64,000 bases of DNA from Pigmentibacter sp. JX0631 (GCF_029873255.1 NZ_CP123622.1:1024501-1088500), one strand, 5' to 3'. Positions 26,662 through 36,635 are shown, numbered from the stretch's first letter. The notes: generated by a model from the sequence alone, not told the origin. Made by a program: numbers and translations.

Positions 26662-28233
26662 TTATTTCGGCATGAATTTACTAACAACTTTTTTTACTTC
26701 ATCAAGACCGGCTTCTTTTGTTATATAAAATACATTGTCATATTTAAATCCATTTTCACCACCTTGATTTACAAGGTTACTACTAAAGAAAATGAAAGGT
26801 GTTTGTATTTTTTCTTCACGTAAAGCAACTAAAAAATGTGGACCCGTCATCCTAGGCATTCTAACATCACAAACAATTGCCACAATTCTTTCAGCAAGTG
26901 GTTTTTTATCCTCTTGTTGAAAATACTCTAGGGCTTCTAAACCATCACCTGCTTCAATAGATTCCCAGCCTGCTTGTTTCATTGCACGTTTCACAAGCCT
27001 ACGTATATCTTGTTCATCATCAACAATTAAAACTAAAGGATTGTCTTTTCCAGCAAATTTTTCTGTTGCTGTATTACTACTATCAACGGAATTTGCTTTT
27101 TCATTTTCTTCTTTATGCGCTTCTTCTGCTTCTTGAAAACAATTTAATCCAAGGCTGAACAAAATATGTGAATCTTGTAAAATAGCTTCAAATTTAGCAC
27201 TACCTGGCATTTTATTAGCAAATTTTTCCAAAGTAGTTGTAGCTATTTTTTGTTTTCCACCTGGAATGCAAGCGCATTGAGCAGAAATAGTAACAAACTC
27301 ATCATTTCCATTTATATCAATATAAATAACACTGTTACCTTGAGGAATAACATTACACAATTCTGCAAATGCTGCATTCAACCACATAATAAAGTTAACA
27401 GGATTTGCTAATACAGCGGGATCATACGTATCATCTTTTCTAATTTTATAAGTAACACCTTGTGTTGTAAAACGATGCACATTTAGCATAAGAGCATCAT
27501 CCACCATACTCATAATTTTAGTAATTTGTGTTTCAGATAGTTTTGGATTAGAGAATTTTCTAAACCACACTGCTAAATCTTGAATATCTTGCATATATTG
27601 CAAGGCTTTTTTCATATCATCTTGCGAAGCAGGATCTGCTAATGCTGGCATGATTTGAGTTTGTAAAATTCCCCGACACATTGTGATTGGATTTATCAAT
27701 TGATGCGCAATATCTGCCCCAATTTCCGATATTGTATTCATTCTTACAGAGTAATGTAATTCGGCTTGAGCTGACATAAGATCAGCCATTTTTTCACGCA
27801 TTTGTGCATGCGTACTTTGTAATTCATCATACATTTTTGTCAAACTTAAATCTGCTATTTCCATGCAAATAAGAATTTCTTCATTTCCATTCTGCGGAAT
27901 AATAATTTTATGCAGTTTTACTTCTGCAGGAAATGAACCAACAGGACCTCTTCTTACTTGACGTTGAAAGTCATAGGCTTGTCCTAAACTCATTGCTATA
28001 TTAAAAAGATCATAAATTAATTTATGATCTTTCTTATCAAACAAATCACTAATATTAACTTTAGCCGCAGATTTTCCAGCGCCTCCAAACCAAGTTTGCT
28101 TTTTAAAGGTAGCATTGCACCAACGCATGAAATGATCATCTGGACTAAAAAGAGCTATACCAGTTGAAACATTTTTTAGAATTTGGGCTGCAAGATCTTT
28201 ATCCAGATCCTTGCTAAATTCTGCTGCTGACAT
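26662..28233 (-). CDS. hybrid histidine kinase with degenerate ATPase domain and C-terminal receiver
   Basis: A 523-residue cytosolic protein with no transmembrane segments. Residues 12-128 look like a PAS sensor, 130-165 form a coiled coil, and 166-230 a dimerisation helix pair with His177 in AHQLINPI, a variant of the HE-x-NP phospho-acceptor. Residues 240-365 occupy the ATPase position, but N-box asparagines and glycine-rich G boxes are not recognisable. Residues 400-523 are a complete receiver: Asp405/406, phospho-acceptor Asp456 in CDVRMPRM, Ser484 and Lys506. It may act as a phosphatase or be phosphorylated by another kinase. It is the last gene of a three-gene operon, 2 bases after its neighbour. 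Confidence 0.78.
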   Translation of the reverse strand: MSAAEFSKDLDKDLAAQILKNVSTGIALFSPDDHFMRWCNATFKKQTWFGGAGKSAAKVNISDLFDKKDHKLIYDLFNIAMSLGQAYDFQRQVRRGPVGSFPAEVKLHKIIIPQNGNEEILICMEIADLSLTKMYDELQSTHAQMREKMADLMSAQAELHYSVRMNTISEIGADIAHQLINPITMCRGILQTQIMPALADPASQDDMKKALQYMQDIQDLAVWFRKFSNPKLSETQITKIMSMVDDALMLNVHRFTTQGVTYKIRKDDTYDPAVLANPVNFIMWLNAAFAELCNVIPQGNSVIYIDINGNDEFVTISAQCACIPGGKQKIATTTLEKFANKMPGSAKFEAILQDSHILFSLGLNCFQEAEEAHKEENEKANSVDSSNTATEKFAGKDNPLVLIVDDEQDIRRLVKRAMKQAGWESIEAGDGLEALEYFQQEDKKPLAERIVAIVCDVRMPRMTGPHFLVALREEKIQTPFIFFSSNLVNQGGENGFKYDNVFYITKEAGLDEVKKVVSKFMPK

Positions 28234-28235
28234 TT

Positions 28236-29171
28236 TTAATGCTTTTCCTCAACAACAAAAAAATGAAAACTTCTTAATCGACTGTCAAAATCTTTAAATC
28301 GTTTTTCAAAGCGCATAAGACAGACCACTTCGGTCATTTTTCCTGGTTTTACATTGACTATAAAATGATGCAATCTATCAAAAATAAGCTTTATACCTAA
28401 TCCACCACTCACTCTTTTTCCCATAGATTCTGTTTTTTGATTTTCATCGATATATTGCATAACTGTTTTTTTACTTAAAGTACCAAAAGGATCACTGACA
28501 GAAATTCCAAATACTTCTCCGTCAAAACCCCACTTCATTTTTACCGTTTCACTATCTTCCAATTCAAAAGCTTCATGGCGTGCACTATTTTTCATGCGAG
28601 GATTTGCATCAAATACAGCATTTAGCAATAATTCATCTGCTAATTCACAAACTCTATGCGCATAATGTTGGAATCGTTCGCTATTTCCGCCAATTTTAAT
28701 GATAAAACCTTCGAGACTAGTTAGCGCTTCTCTTTTATCAATTTGATTTTTAATTTTTTTTTCATTAAAAATGGATGGAAATCCCAGATGTTTATCTAAA
28801 CCTGGATAATCTTTTGTCTCAAATTTCTTCAATAATAAAATAAGCTCTCTGGCATCAAATTCACCATTATTTGTTGCAACAAAGCATTGTATATTCGCAC
28901 AATCCATCAAACTTGGAATTACTTTTTGCAGAGATTCTTGCAGAATCACAATAATTCTACTTTCTGGGTATGCAAAAGAAAACTCTTTTAAAAAATCTAC
29001 TTTCCTAGCATCAGCAAACAAAAAAAATCTTTCGTGTTTTTCTTTTGCTGCAAAAATTTTTGCTTCTTCTTCAGTTTTGCAAGGTTGAAAATCAACTCCA
29101 GCTGAACGTGTTAACATTCCTAATTTATTTTGAAACGCTATGGAATCAGGTAAGAAGCAAACAACTTTCAA
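28236..29171 (-). CDS. RsbW/SpoIIAB-like ATPase with N-terminal receiver-like domain
   Basis: A 311-residue protein. Residues 1-115 have alternating strands and helices like a receiver but lack a clear phospho-acceptor site. Residues 155-290 resemble the HATPase_c_2 family: DELLLNAVFDA (179-189) as N-box, SDPFG (226-230) as G1, and SGGLGIKLIFD (255-265) as G2. Such ATPases bind and phosphorylate STAS proteins in partner switching. The start is TTG 29171 with GGGGAA upstream, and it overlaps the STAS gene stop by 4 bases, so translation is coupled. Confidence 0.72.
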   Translation of the reverse strand: MKVVCFLPDSIAFQNKLGMLTRSAGVDFQPCKTEEEAKIFAAKEKHERFFLFADARKVDFLKEFSFAYPESRIIVILQESLQKVIPSLMDCANIQCFVATNNGEFDARELILLLKKFETKDYPGLDKHLGFPSIFNEKKIKNQIDKREALTSLEGFIIKIGGNSERFQHYAHRVCELADELLLNAVFDANPRMKNSARHEAFELEDSETVKMKWGFDGEVFGISVSDPFGTLSKKTVMQYIDENQKTESMGKRVSGGLGIKLIFDRLHHFIVNVKPGKMTEVVCLMRFEKRFKDFDSRLRSFHFFVVEEKH

Positions 29172-29674
29172 GCCGCTTCCCCCTTAAATCGTTTGATATT
29201 TGAAGAAATAAAATAAAAGTATTCATTTGGTTCAAAATCAATTTCTAAATCAAGACCATCTTTATTCTTCATCACTAAACTGAAATCATCATAACTTTCT
29301 TGAATTGGTATTTCTTTTCCTAATGTAAGTAACAGAGTTTCATGCGTGTCATTGGAAGGGCAATAAAAATTTGCTTGAATACTTTCAACCAAAGTTCTTT
29401 CACTTAAAAAATCGCTAATGTTAAATTGCTCAACTAACCATCTTGGAACGTTAATGTAAATACATTTCCCGTCTTTAAACTCGTCGAGAATTTTATACCA
29501 AGCTAATATCCCGCATGAATTAGCTCTTTTTACTTTTGAGAAGTCTAAGCGAATGATCTTATCTTTCGAGTTTGCAAATGCTTGTTCTAAACCCTTTTTG
29601 ATTTTTTCAATCGAAGACTCTTCATTTAGTAGCCCTGAAAACTCAACGTTTGAATTGTTTACTACTACTTCCAT
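29168..29674 (-). CDS. STAS-domain-like anti-sigma antagonist
   Basis: A 168-residue protein from ATG 29674, which has a GGGGTG site; a TTG at 29698 is less likely. Residues 1-100 alternate strands and helices, and IIRLDFSKVKRANSCGILAW matches the STAS core in which a Ser after the acidic strand is the phosphorylation site (VDFSGVxxxDSSGI-like). Here Ser in ANSCG is the candidate. The C-terminal 60 residues are specific to this protein. It is the first gene of the operon with the RsbW-like ATPase, the classic pairing for partner switching. Confidence 0.68.
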   Translation of the reverse strand: MEVVVNNSNVEFSGLLNEESSIEKIKKGLEQAFANSKDKIIRLDFSKVKRANSCGILAWYKILDEFKDGKCIYINVPRWLVEQFNISDFLSERTLVESIQANFYCPSNDTHETLLLTLGKEIPIQESYDDFSLVMKNKDGLDLEIDFEPNEYFYFISSNIKRFKGEAA

Positions 29675-29866
29675 CCGATTCACCCCAAAAGTACACAATA
29701 TTTTGTTAAAATAATATCGGTCTTAATTCTGACCTCTTTAGTTCACAAGAAACTTGCTCCAAGCTTTGACCACACCTATAAATATCTAGCTAGCCTTTTC
29801 TAGGCGCTTTTTATTTACCGAAAGGAAACTTTTTTCTTTCTTCTCTACCTTTTAGGAGATTCTACT

Positions 29867-31261
29867 ATGTCTACTCGGATAGAAACAGATAGCATGGGTG
29901 AAATTGCAGTGCCACAAAATGCTTATTGGGGAGCACAGACTCAACGGAGTTTTCAAAATTTTAAAATCAGTGGAGAGCGATTTCCTCGTGTATTTATAAG
30001 AGCTTATGGCTTAGTCAAAAAAGCGGCGGCTCAAGTAAACTCCCAACTCGGTGAGCTAGATGGAGAAAAAGAAAAATATATCAGTCAAGCCGCTGACGAA
30101 GTAATTGCAGGAAAATTGGATGACCACTTTCCACTAGTAGTATGGCAAACAGGATCTGGTACACAAACTAATATGAATTTCAATGAAGTCATCTCTAATA
30201 GAGCTATTGAACTAGCTGGTGGGCAAATTGGAAGTAAAAAACCCGTTCATCCAAATGATGATGTTAATAGAGGACAAAGTACGAATGATAGTTTTCCAAC
30301 TGCAATGCATGTTGCTGCTGCTATTGCTGTTCACGAAAACTTTATTCCAGCAATTGATAAAATAATTTCTACCTTTGAAAAAAAGGCAAAAGAATTTGAA
30401 AATATAATTAAAATTGGACGAACACACTTACAAGATGCGACTCCTTTGACACTTGGCGATGAAATAAGTGGATGGGTTGTTCAATTAAAAATGTCAAAAA
30501 AAGCAGTCTTAAATGCAATGGAAATGGTTTATGAATTGGCTGCTGGGGGGACTGCGGTTGGAACTGGTTTAAACTCACATAAAAACTACGCCACAGGAAT
30601 AGCAAAAAAATTAGCAGAATTTACAAAAATTCCTTTCATCACTGCGCCAAATAAATTTCAAGCTTTAGCTGGGCAAGAAGCACTAGCAACACTTTCTGGA
30701 GCATTAAATACAACTGCTACGGCATTCATGAAAATTGCAAATGACGTAAGATGGCTGGCAAGTGGTCCACGTTGTGGAATTGGTGAAATTTCCATTCCTG
30801 AAAATGAACCTGGCAGTTCAATTATGCCCGGAAAAGTAAACCCAACTCAAAGTGAAGCAGCAACTATGGCTTGTTGCCAAGTGATGGGAAATCATGTTGC
30901 TGTTACCGTAGCTTCGAGCCAAGGAAATTTTGAACTAAATGTTTTTAAACCTGTGATTATTCACAATGTTCTTCATTCAATTCGCCTTCTAACGGATTGT
31001 TTTCTTGGTTTTGAAGAACACTGTGCTAGCGGCATACAAGCAAATACCCAAAGAATTAAAGATCTTATGGAAAAATCTTTGATGTTGGTTACCGCTTTAA
31101 ATACACATATTGGTTATGATAAAGCTGCAAAGATAGCAAAAACTGCTCACCATAATGGAACCACTTTAAAGGAAGAAGCTATAAAACTTGGATACCTTAC
31201 TGCAGAGCAATTCGAAGCTTGGGTTGATCCTAGTAAAATGCTCTCACCTCATGGGAAGTAA
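29867..31261 (+). CDS. fumC: fumarate hydratase class II
   Basis: A 464-residue tetrameric fumarase interconverting fumarate and malate in the TCA cycle. Length matches the family. [12 protein letters not shown]-like start, [42 protein letters not shown] and the [15 protein letters not shown] signature loop with its catalytic Ser are all intact. An AGGAG site precedes ATG 29867. It stands alone, divergent from the signalling operon, so it probably has its own promoter in the 190-base gap. Aspartase and argininosuccinate lyase share the fold, but the substrate-loop sequence fits fumarase. Confidence 0.95.
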   Translation: MSTRIETDSMGEIAVPQNAYWGAQTQRSFQNFKISGERFPRVFIRAYGLVKKAAAQVNSQLGELDGEKEKYISQAADEVIAGKLDDHFPLVVWQTGSGTQTNMNFNEVISNRAIELAGGQIGSKKPVHPNDDVNRGQSTNDSFPTAMHVAAAIAVHENFIPAIDKIISTFEKKAKEFENIIKIGRTHLQDATPLTLGDEISGWVVQLKMSKKAVLNAMEMVYELAAGGTAVGTGLNSHKNYATGIAKKLAEFTKIPFITAPNKFQALAGQEALATLSGALNTTATAFMKIANDVRWLASGPRCGIGEISIPENEPGSSIMPGKVNPTQSEAATMACCQVMGNHVAVTVASSQGNFELNVFKPVIIHNVLHSIRLLTDCFLGFEEHCASGIQANTQRIKDLMEKSLMLVTALNTHIGYDKAAKIAKTAHHNGTTLKEEAIKLGYLTAEQFEAWVDPSKMLSPHGK

Positions 31262-31280
31262 TTTAACTTCCACTTTAAAA

Positions 31281-31325
31281 GGATAGAAAATAAAAATAAC
31301 TTAAGCCAAAATTATTTTCCTATCC
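31281..31325. terminator. possible bidirectional terminator between fumC and the lipoprotein gene
   Basis: GGATAGAAAATAA at 31281-31293 pairs with TTATTTTCCTATCC at 31312-31325 with one bulged base and an 18-base loop. It sits between two convergent genes and its right arm includes the stop codon of the lipoprotein gene. The stem is AT-rich and neither side has a long T-run, so termination strength is uncertain. Confidence 0.35.
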
Positions 31326-32268
31326 ATTCAATATGTATAATTCCAGGACGTCCATTTTGCCCATCTTGCCCTGGAAATCCATCCCCACTAGCAGAGCCCA
31401 TTACTCGAGCTCCTCCTTGATGCGGAGTTCTTTCTTTGCTACCAATTCCACCTTTACCACCAACACCAACATAAACAGTGAATTTTGTTCCAGGAGTAAC
31501 AGTTAAAGTATGTTCTTCAATTATACTGCTGTATCCATCGAGTCCATCTCCTCCTTTGCCTCCTAATCCCCCATGAAAATAACGCGTTTGTCCTTCTAAA
31601 AAGTTGGGATACTCGAAATAGCTTCCGTGTCCTCCATTCCCACCTCTTCCACCAAACCCTCCTAAACAGACAGAGTAGTCAGTAAATTTTGATTTTATTT
31701 TCATAGTATTATCTGAATTTTTTGTATTTGTAGAAGCTTTTGAAAATGCCAACGGACCAAAAGTAGAAACTTCACCTTCTGTTCCAAAAGTTCCTGAAAT
31801 TTTTGCACTGATGGATTGTGGGTAACCATTTGCTGTTTTTTCTGCAGAGTACCATCCGCTATTTTCATCCCTATATTTTCCTAATTGTCCCAATTGCCCA
31901 GGTTCTCCCGAGTGATGGCCATTCGCTCCTCCTCCGGCAGTGGCATTTCCACCCCAAGAAGCACCAAACCAACTACCTAAATAGTAAGATGCACCTGCCC
32001 CACCAGCACCTCCACCACCACCTGCATTTCCTCCAGAGCAACCTATAACTTTCACTGAAGTCACATGCTCTGGAACAATCCATTCCCCCTGATAAGAGGA
32101 AAAGCTGCCATCAGCATTCATTTGTGCGGTAAAAAGTTTTGAATGTTGATTAGACAAAATATGAATTTCAGGTGGATTCACTTTTACTTTTTCTTCTTCT
32201 TTATCTTTTTTACATGAGTTTAATATAATTAATAAGGAAATAAGTGAAATTTTTTTAAATCGATACAT
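31312..32268 (-). CDS. glycine-rich surface lipoprotein
   Basis: A 318-residue protein with a lipoprotein signal: MYRFKKISLISLLIILNSC, lipobox LNSC, lipidated Cys19, then a charged KKDKEEE linker. The mature part opens with a strand like GEWIVPEHVTSVKVIGCSGG and runs into glycine blocks (NAGGGGGAGGAGASYY, GGNATAGGGANGHH, GGFGGRGGNGGHG, GGKGGDGLDG), ending in GGARVMGSASGDGFPGQDGQ and RPGIIHIEWIG. VPxGVTSVxVxxxGGGGGG is common at the start of glycine-rich domains in phage tail and surface proteins. It has a GGGAG ribosome site. Function unknown; an outer-membrane, surface-exposed polyglycine scaffold is plausible. Confidence 0.65.
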   Translation of the reverse strand: MYRFKKISLISLLIILNSCKKDKEEEKVKVNPPEIHILSNQHSKLFTAQMNADGSFSSYQGEWIVPEHVTSVKVIGCSGGNAGGGGGAGGAGASYYLGSWFGASWGGNATAGGGANGHHSGEPGQLGQLGKYRDENSGWYSAEKTANGYPQSISAKISGTFGTEGEVSTFGPLAFSKASTNTKNSDNTMKIKSKFTDYSVCLGGFGGRGGNGGHGSYFEYPNFLEGQTRYFHGGLGGKGGDGLDGYSSIIEEHTLTVTPGTKFTVYVGVGGKGGIGSKERTPHQGGARVMGSASGDGFPGQDGQNGRPGIIHIEWIGK

Positions 32269-32459
32269 AGTGCTCCCTTCAGGTTTTTATAAAGAAACAT
32301 TAGTGTTTAAACTTAAAAAAATAAGGATATCCTCAGACATAGCACAGATAAATATAAGAAAAATTAAATCAGTGAGAAAAATAATTCAATTTTGCTTGAC
32401 TCTTTGCTATTTAGGAGAGTCAGTATATAAACGGCATTGCCTGACGCATCCAGGAAATA

Positions 32460-32519
32460 TTGTTTTTTGCTTATATTTTCATCAACATTCAAGTCAGATT
32501 TTGCAGGAGTAAGAAGTAG
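32460..32519 (+). promoter_or_regulatory. candidate Phe-rich leader peptide upstream of pheS
   Basis: A 19-codon frame from TTG 32460, preceded by AGGAA, encodes MFFAYIFINIQVRFCRSKK and stops one base before the pheS ATG. Four Phe and a Tyr in 19 codons recall the PheM leader of enteric pheST operons. TTT codons are common in AT-rich DNA, the start is TTG, and no terminator hairpin lies between it and pheS, so this is only a candidate. The stop adjacent to pheS could couple translation. Confidence 0.3.
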
Positions 32520-32520
32520 T

Positions 32521-33645
32521 ATGTCAAAATCAGAAGATATCACCCAAATATTAAATGCTCCATATTCTATTCAGTATCAAAATATTGATGAATTAAAGAC
32601 TCTTATCCAAAATGAAAAATCAGTCTTTATCCAAATTGTTGGGCAAGAAGGGGATCGCAATCCCGATTTGACAGTATTTTCCTCTGAAATCATTGAAGAA
32701 ATTCGTATTCGATTTTCTGGAAAACGCTCACCATTACAAGAATGGCTTAAATCCTTGCGTAATATTCCTGCTGAAGAAAGAAAAAATGCAGGGGCAATTA
32801 TTAATGAACTTAAGTCTGAAATCGAAGCTTATTTGAAAACTTTTTTAGATAATTTTCGACTTGCTGCAGAAACAAAAAAACTAGAAACTCAAACAGAAGA
32901 CATTACGTTACCTTTTCCAAAACTAAATTTAGGAACGAGACATCCAATATCAGTTGTAATGCGCGACTTACTAGAACCTTTTCAAAGAATGGGTTTTTCA
33001 GTCGTTGATGGTCCAGAAATAGATACCAATTTCTATAATTTTGATGCTCTGAATGTTGTTAAAGATCATCCTGCGCGAGAAATGCAAGACACTTTTTTCT
33101 TGGCGAGCGAGTGGGTACTTAGAACTCACACAAGTAATGTGCAAAGCCACGCTATGATGGAAAGAAAATTGCCTCTGAAAATAGTTTGTCCTGGATGCGT
33201 CTATCGGAACGAATATGACATGACTCATCTCCCAAGTTTTAGACAAATAGAGTGTCTTGTTGTGGATAAGGGAATTCACTTAGGCCATTTAAAACATACT
33301 GTAAATGAAATGTTGAATGCTGCTTTTGGGAGACCTGTGAAATTACGTTTTCGGTCTAGTTATTTTCCTTTTACAGAACCTAGTGCTGAAGTTGATGTCC
33401 AATGCCAACAATGCCTTGGAAAAGGTTGTCGGAGTTGTAAATATGTGGGTTGGTCAGAAATAGGTGGTTGTGGATTAGTAAACAGAAAAGTACTTGAAAG
33501 CTGTGGCATTGATACCTCAATTTATAGTGGATTTGCATTAGGTTTTGGTATCGATCGGATGGCGAAAGATAGATTCGCAATAGCAGATCTACGTTCCATG
33601 TTAGATGGAGATATTTCGTTTCTAAATTCGTTTACTTTATCATAA
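32521..33645 (+). CDS. pheS: phenylalanyl-tRNA synthetase alpha subunit
   Basis: A 374-residue class II synthetase subunit from ATG 32521. The N-terminal coiled coil spans about 1-120. The catalytic core has GTRHPIS (138-144), VVDGPEIDTNFYNFDALN, DHPAREMQDTFF, motif 2 RFRSSYFPFTEPSAEVDV, and motif 3 GFALGFGIDRMA (337-348). A four-cysteine knuckle, Cys295-x2-Cys298-x4-Cys303-x2-Cys306, sits between motifs 2 and 3, as in the zinc-ribbon versions of PheS. An in-frame extension upstream to 32437 is not supported by a ribosome site. It is followed by pheT after 23 bases. Confidence 0.94.
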   Translation: MSKSEDITQILNAPYSIQYQNIDELKTLIQNEKSVFIQIVGQEGDRNPDLTVFSSEIIEEIRIRFSGKRSPLQEWLKSLRNIPAEERKNAGAIINELKSEIEAYLKTFLDNFRLAAETKKLETQTEDITLPFPKLNLGTRHPISVVMRDLLEPFQRMGFSVVDGPEIDTNFYNFDALNVVKDHPAREMQDTFFLASEWVLRTHTSNVQSHAMMERKLPLKIVCPGCVYRNEYDMTHLPSFRQIECLVVDKGIHLGHLKHTVNEMLNAAFGRPVKLRFRSSYFPFTEPSAEVDVQCQQCLGKGCRSCKYVGWSEIGGCGLVNRKVLESCGIDTSIYSGFALGFGIDRMAKDRFAIADLRSMLDGDISFLNSFTLS

Positions 33646-33668
33646 TCCCATTTACAAAGGTAACAAAA

Positions 33669-36500
33669 ATGCTCGCTAGTCTAAAATTCATAGAAAGATT
33701 TATTACTCTTCCTAAAGTAACACAAAAATATAATATCAATGGAAAATCAATAGACATTCAAACATATGACCTTCCTAAAATAACTCCCAATTTAACGAAA
33801 CAAGGCTTTGAAATTGATAGTATTATCAAAAAAGGAGAAGGCCTTGAAACAGTTGTTATTGGGAAAATTGAAAAAACAGAATCCCATCCAAACGCTAGTA
33901 AATTACAGATATGTCAAGTAAATATTGGAGACAAAGAATACAAACAAATTGTTTGTGGTGCAAAAAATGCACGAGAAGGTTTATATGTTGCTGTGGCGCT
34001 TCCATCAACAATCTTACCAAATAACATAGAAATTAAATGTTCTAAAATTCGTGAAGTAGAAAGTAATGGTATGCTGTGTTCAAGAGAAGAGCTTGGACTA
34101 CCAGTAATTAAAGAACTTGATGGCGATGGTATTTGGGAAATATCTGAAGATCAGCAAGGCGGTAAGCCTCAAGACTATCTAAATGAATATTTAGGCTTCC
34201 CAATATTTGAAGTGTTAGAAATTTCAGATACTTTATTAGAAATTAGTGTCACACCTAATAGACCAGATATGTTATTTCATGCCGGAGTTGCAAGAGAAAT
34301 AGCGGCTGCTTTTGAGAATTTAAATATCCCTTATACAAGAAATACCTCTGACAAATATTCCATTAAAAACTCTATCAAACCTGAAACAGTTAAAAATGAT
34401 GCTATAAAAAATATAGAATTAAAATGTGGTCATATCAGTTTTTCCGCAGAAAACTCTATTCATACTCCTGCATTTTTTATGCTAGTTGACTCAGTGCAAG
34501 TTAAACCGAGCCCAGCTTGGTTAAGAAATTTACTAGAAAATCTTGGTCAAAACTCTATAAATAACATAGTCGATATTTCAAATTATTTATTACTTGCATT
34601 TGGGCAACCTAGTCATGCATTTGATTTAGAAAAATTACACTCAAAAAATCCTAATGAAAAGAAGATTTATTTAAGGCAAGCTATAGAAAATGAAAAATTT
34701 ACTGGATTAGATGGAAAAGAAAGAACATTAGACCCTAGTGACCAAGTTATAAGTGATATAGAAACAACTCAAGGTTTACTTGGAGTTTTAGGCGGAGAAT
34801 TTTCCAAAGTAACAAAAGATACAAAAAAAATAGTGATTGAATTTGCCAATCCTCATTCCGTAGCTGTTAGAAGATCTTCAAGAAGACATGCTAGACAAAC
34901 TGAAGCAAGTTTCATGTTTGAAAAAGGAATTGATGCCGCTGAAAGATTTTTTGCCGCAGCAGAATATTTTGCTCTAATGGAAAATTTACAAAATATTAAA
35001 CCAATTTATTGTGGAACAGTTCATTCTCACGATAAAAATAAAAAATCTGAAATAAAAACTGAATTTCCTATTAATAAAATTAATTTTTTATCGACTGCAC
35101 AAGAAAAAATTCTAGGTGCAAATATTATACCTTTTGAGAAACAATTAAAAATACTTTCTTCCCTTGGCTTTGAGCTAAGCAATGTAACGGAAAAATCAGC
35201 TTTAATTAACGTCCCCACTTGGAGAAGTTTAGATATTGATGGACAAGCTGATCTAGTCGAAGAATTTATAAGAATAGAAGGAATTGATTTAGTACCAGCA
35301 ACTCCGATGGTAACATTAACGAATGTTAATTATGATGATAATCAATTCAAACACTTTGAAAAACTAAGTTCACGTTGTACCTCTTTAGGATATAGTGAAG
35401 TTATTAGTTTACATTTTATGCGGTCTGATGAACACAAAAAATTAAAACTAGAAACCATAAATTCGTTAGGTGAACCTGTTGCTTTATTGAATCCAATAAT
35501 AGGTGATGAACCCTTTCTACATACAACACTGATTCCAGATCTTCTTAGAAAAATTGCGAAGAATTTAAGCTACGGCAATAACAGTGGACAACTATTTCAT
35601 ATTTGTCGCACATTTCAAAACCGTGATATTGAAGGAAACAGAATCTTTGAACAAAATAATTTGGAAGAATTTATAACTACAGAACTAAAAAATACAAATA
35701 TTCCGCATAGCGAATACCATTTTAAAGAAGGTTTTGCTTATACAAAAGAAAAAACTCAACTTGGAAGACCAGTTGAAACTCCAAGATTAGCTGGAGTAGT
35801 ATTTGGCAATAGAATAGAAAAAAATTGGCAAAATACTTCTGCTATAAAATGGACTTTACATGACATTATTGCACACGTTTCATCCCTACTAAGTTGTATG
35901 GAATGTGAGCCTTCTGTCATTAGAATAACTGATGATAAAAATAAAGAATCTGAAGATTTAAAATTTCACCCTTTTGCTGCTGCATTACACCCAGGAAGAA
36001 GGGTGGGTATATATTTAAAGTCACAAAATAATGAATTTGTTTCTGTTGGTTGGTGCGGAGAACTGCACCCACAAACAATGCGCAACTATGAAATAGATGT
36101 TCCTTGTCTTGCGTTTGAAATAAATGTTTCTTTATTAATAAAACAATTAAATGCACCAAAAACTTTTATTAAGCGAACAGCATTAACTCAAAAATTTCCT
36201 ACAGTTTCTAGAGATTTTGCTTTTCTAATTAATGAAGATATAACAGCAAAAGAAATTCAAGATAAAGTTAGAAGCTCATTAGAAAATCTTCTTTCTAATG
36301 AAACACCTGCAATATTTCAAGATTTAAATATTTTTGATATTTATAGGGGTAAAGGTGTCCCAGAAGATAAAAAATCTATAGCTTTTAATATTCAATTAAT
36401 TCCAACGGAAAGAACTTTTACTGAAAAGGATATTCAAAAAATATCAAATACAGTTATACAAGTACTTAGTTCTGAATTTAAAGCCGAATTAAGAGGATAA
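33669..36500 (+). CDS. pheT: phenylalanyl-tRNA synthetase beta subunit
   Basis: A 943-residue subunit, longer than the usual 790-820. The tRNA-binding OB fold is near 55-165 (VVIGKIEKTESHPNASKLQICQV, then GAKNAREGLYVAVALP and SNGMLCSREELGL). The B3/4 editing region with SVTPNRPDML-like sequence and VDISNYLLLAFGQPSHAFDLEKL follows, then B5, the catalytic-like core, and a C-terminal ferredoxin-fold anticodon domain ending TERTFTEKDIQKI. The extra length is spread over an extended N-terminus and insertions. AAAGG precedes ATG 33669. It partners PheS as an alpha2-beta2 enzyme. Confidence 0.94.
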   Translation: MLASLKFIERFITLPKVTQKYNINGKSIDIQTYDLPKITPNLTKQGFEIDSIIKKGEGLETVVIGKIEKTESHPNASKLQICQVNIGDKEYKQIVCGAKNAREGLYVAVALPSTILPNNIEIKCSKIREVESNGMLCSREELGLPVIKELDGDGIWEISEDQQGGKPQDYLNEYLGFPIFEVLEISDTLLEISVTPNRPDMLFHAGVAREIAAAFENLNIPYTRNTSDKYSIKNSIKPETVKNDAIKNIELKCGHISFSAENSIHTPAFFMLVDSVQVKPSPAWLRNLLENLGQNSINNIVDISNYLLLAFGQPSHAFDLEKLHSKNPNEKKIYLRQAIENEKFTGLDGKERTLDPSDQVISDIETTQGLLGVLGGEFSKVTKDTKKIVIEFANPHSVAVRRSSRRHARQTEASFMFEKGIDAAERFFAAAEYFALMENLQNIKPIYCGTVHSHDKNKKSEIKTEFPINKINFLSTAQEKILGANIIPFEKQLKILSSLGFELSNVTEKSALINVPTWRSLDIDGQADLVEEFIRIEGIDLVPATPMVTLTNVNYDDNQFKHFEKLSSRCTSLGYSEVISLHFMRSDEHKKLKLETINSLGEPVALLNPIIGDEPFLHTTLIPDLLRKIAKNLSYGNNSGQLFHICRTFQNRDIEGNRIFEQNNLEEFITTELKNTNIPHSEYHFKEGFAYTKEKTQLGRPVETPRLAGVVFGNRIEKNWQNTSAIKWTLHDIIAHVSSLLSCMECEPSVIRITDDKNKESEDLKFHPFAAALHPGRRVGIYLKSQNNEFVSVGWCGELHPQTMRNYEIDVPCLAFEINVSLLIKQLNAPKTFIKRTALTQKFPTVSRDFAFLINEDITAKEIQDKVRSSLENLLSNETPAIFQDLNIFDIYRGKGVPEDKKSIAFNIQLIPTERTFTEKDIQKISNTVIQVLSSEFKAELRG

Positions 36501-36635
36501 ATTTCTAAAATATTTATTGTTTAAAATTTGACGAGTTTCTTTTTATTTTATTTTGAATTATTCTTTATATAAAAGATTAAAAGCAAAAAAGAAAGAAACT
36601 CAAGTGATTTTTAAAACTAAAGTCTTTATAAATGA

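Noticed and set aside
32437-32520. Longer pheS starting at 32437
   Set aside because: The ATG at 32521 begins the family-typical N-terminus; the extra 28 codons have no ribosome site and no PheS similarity.
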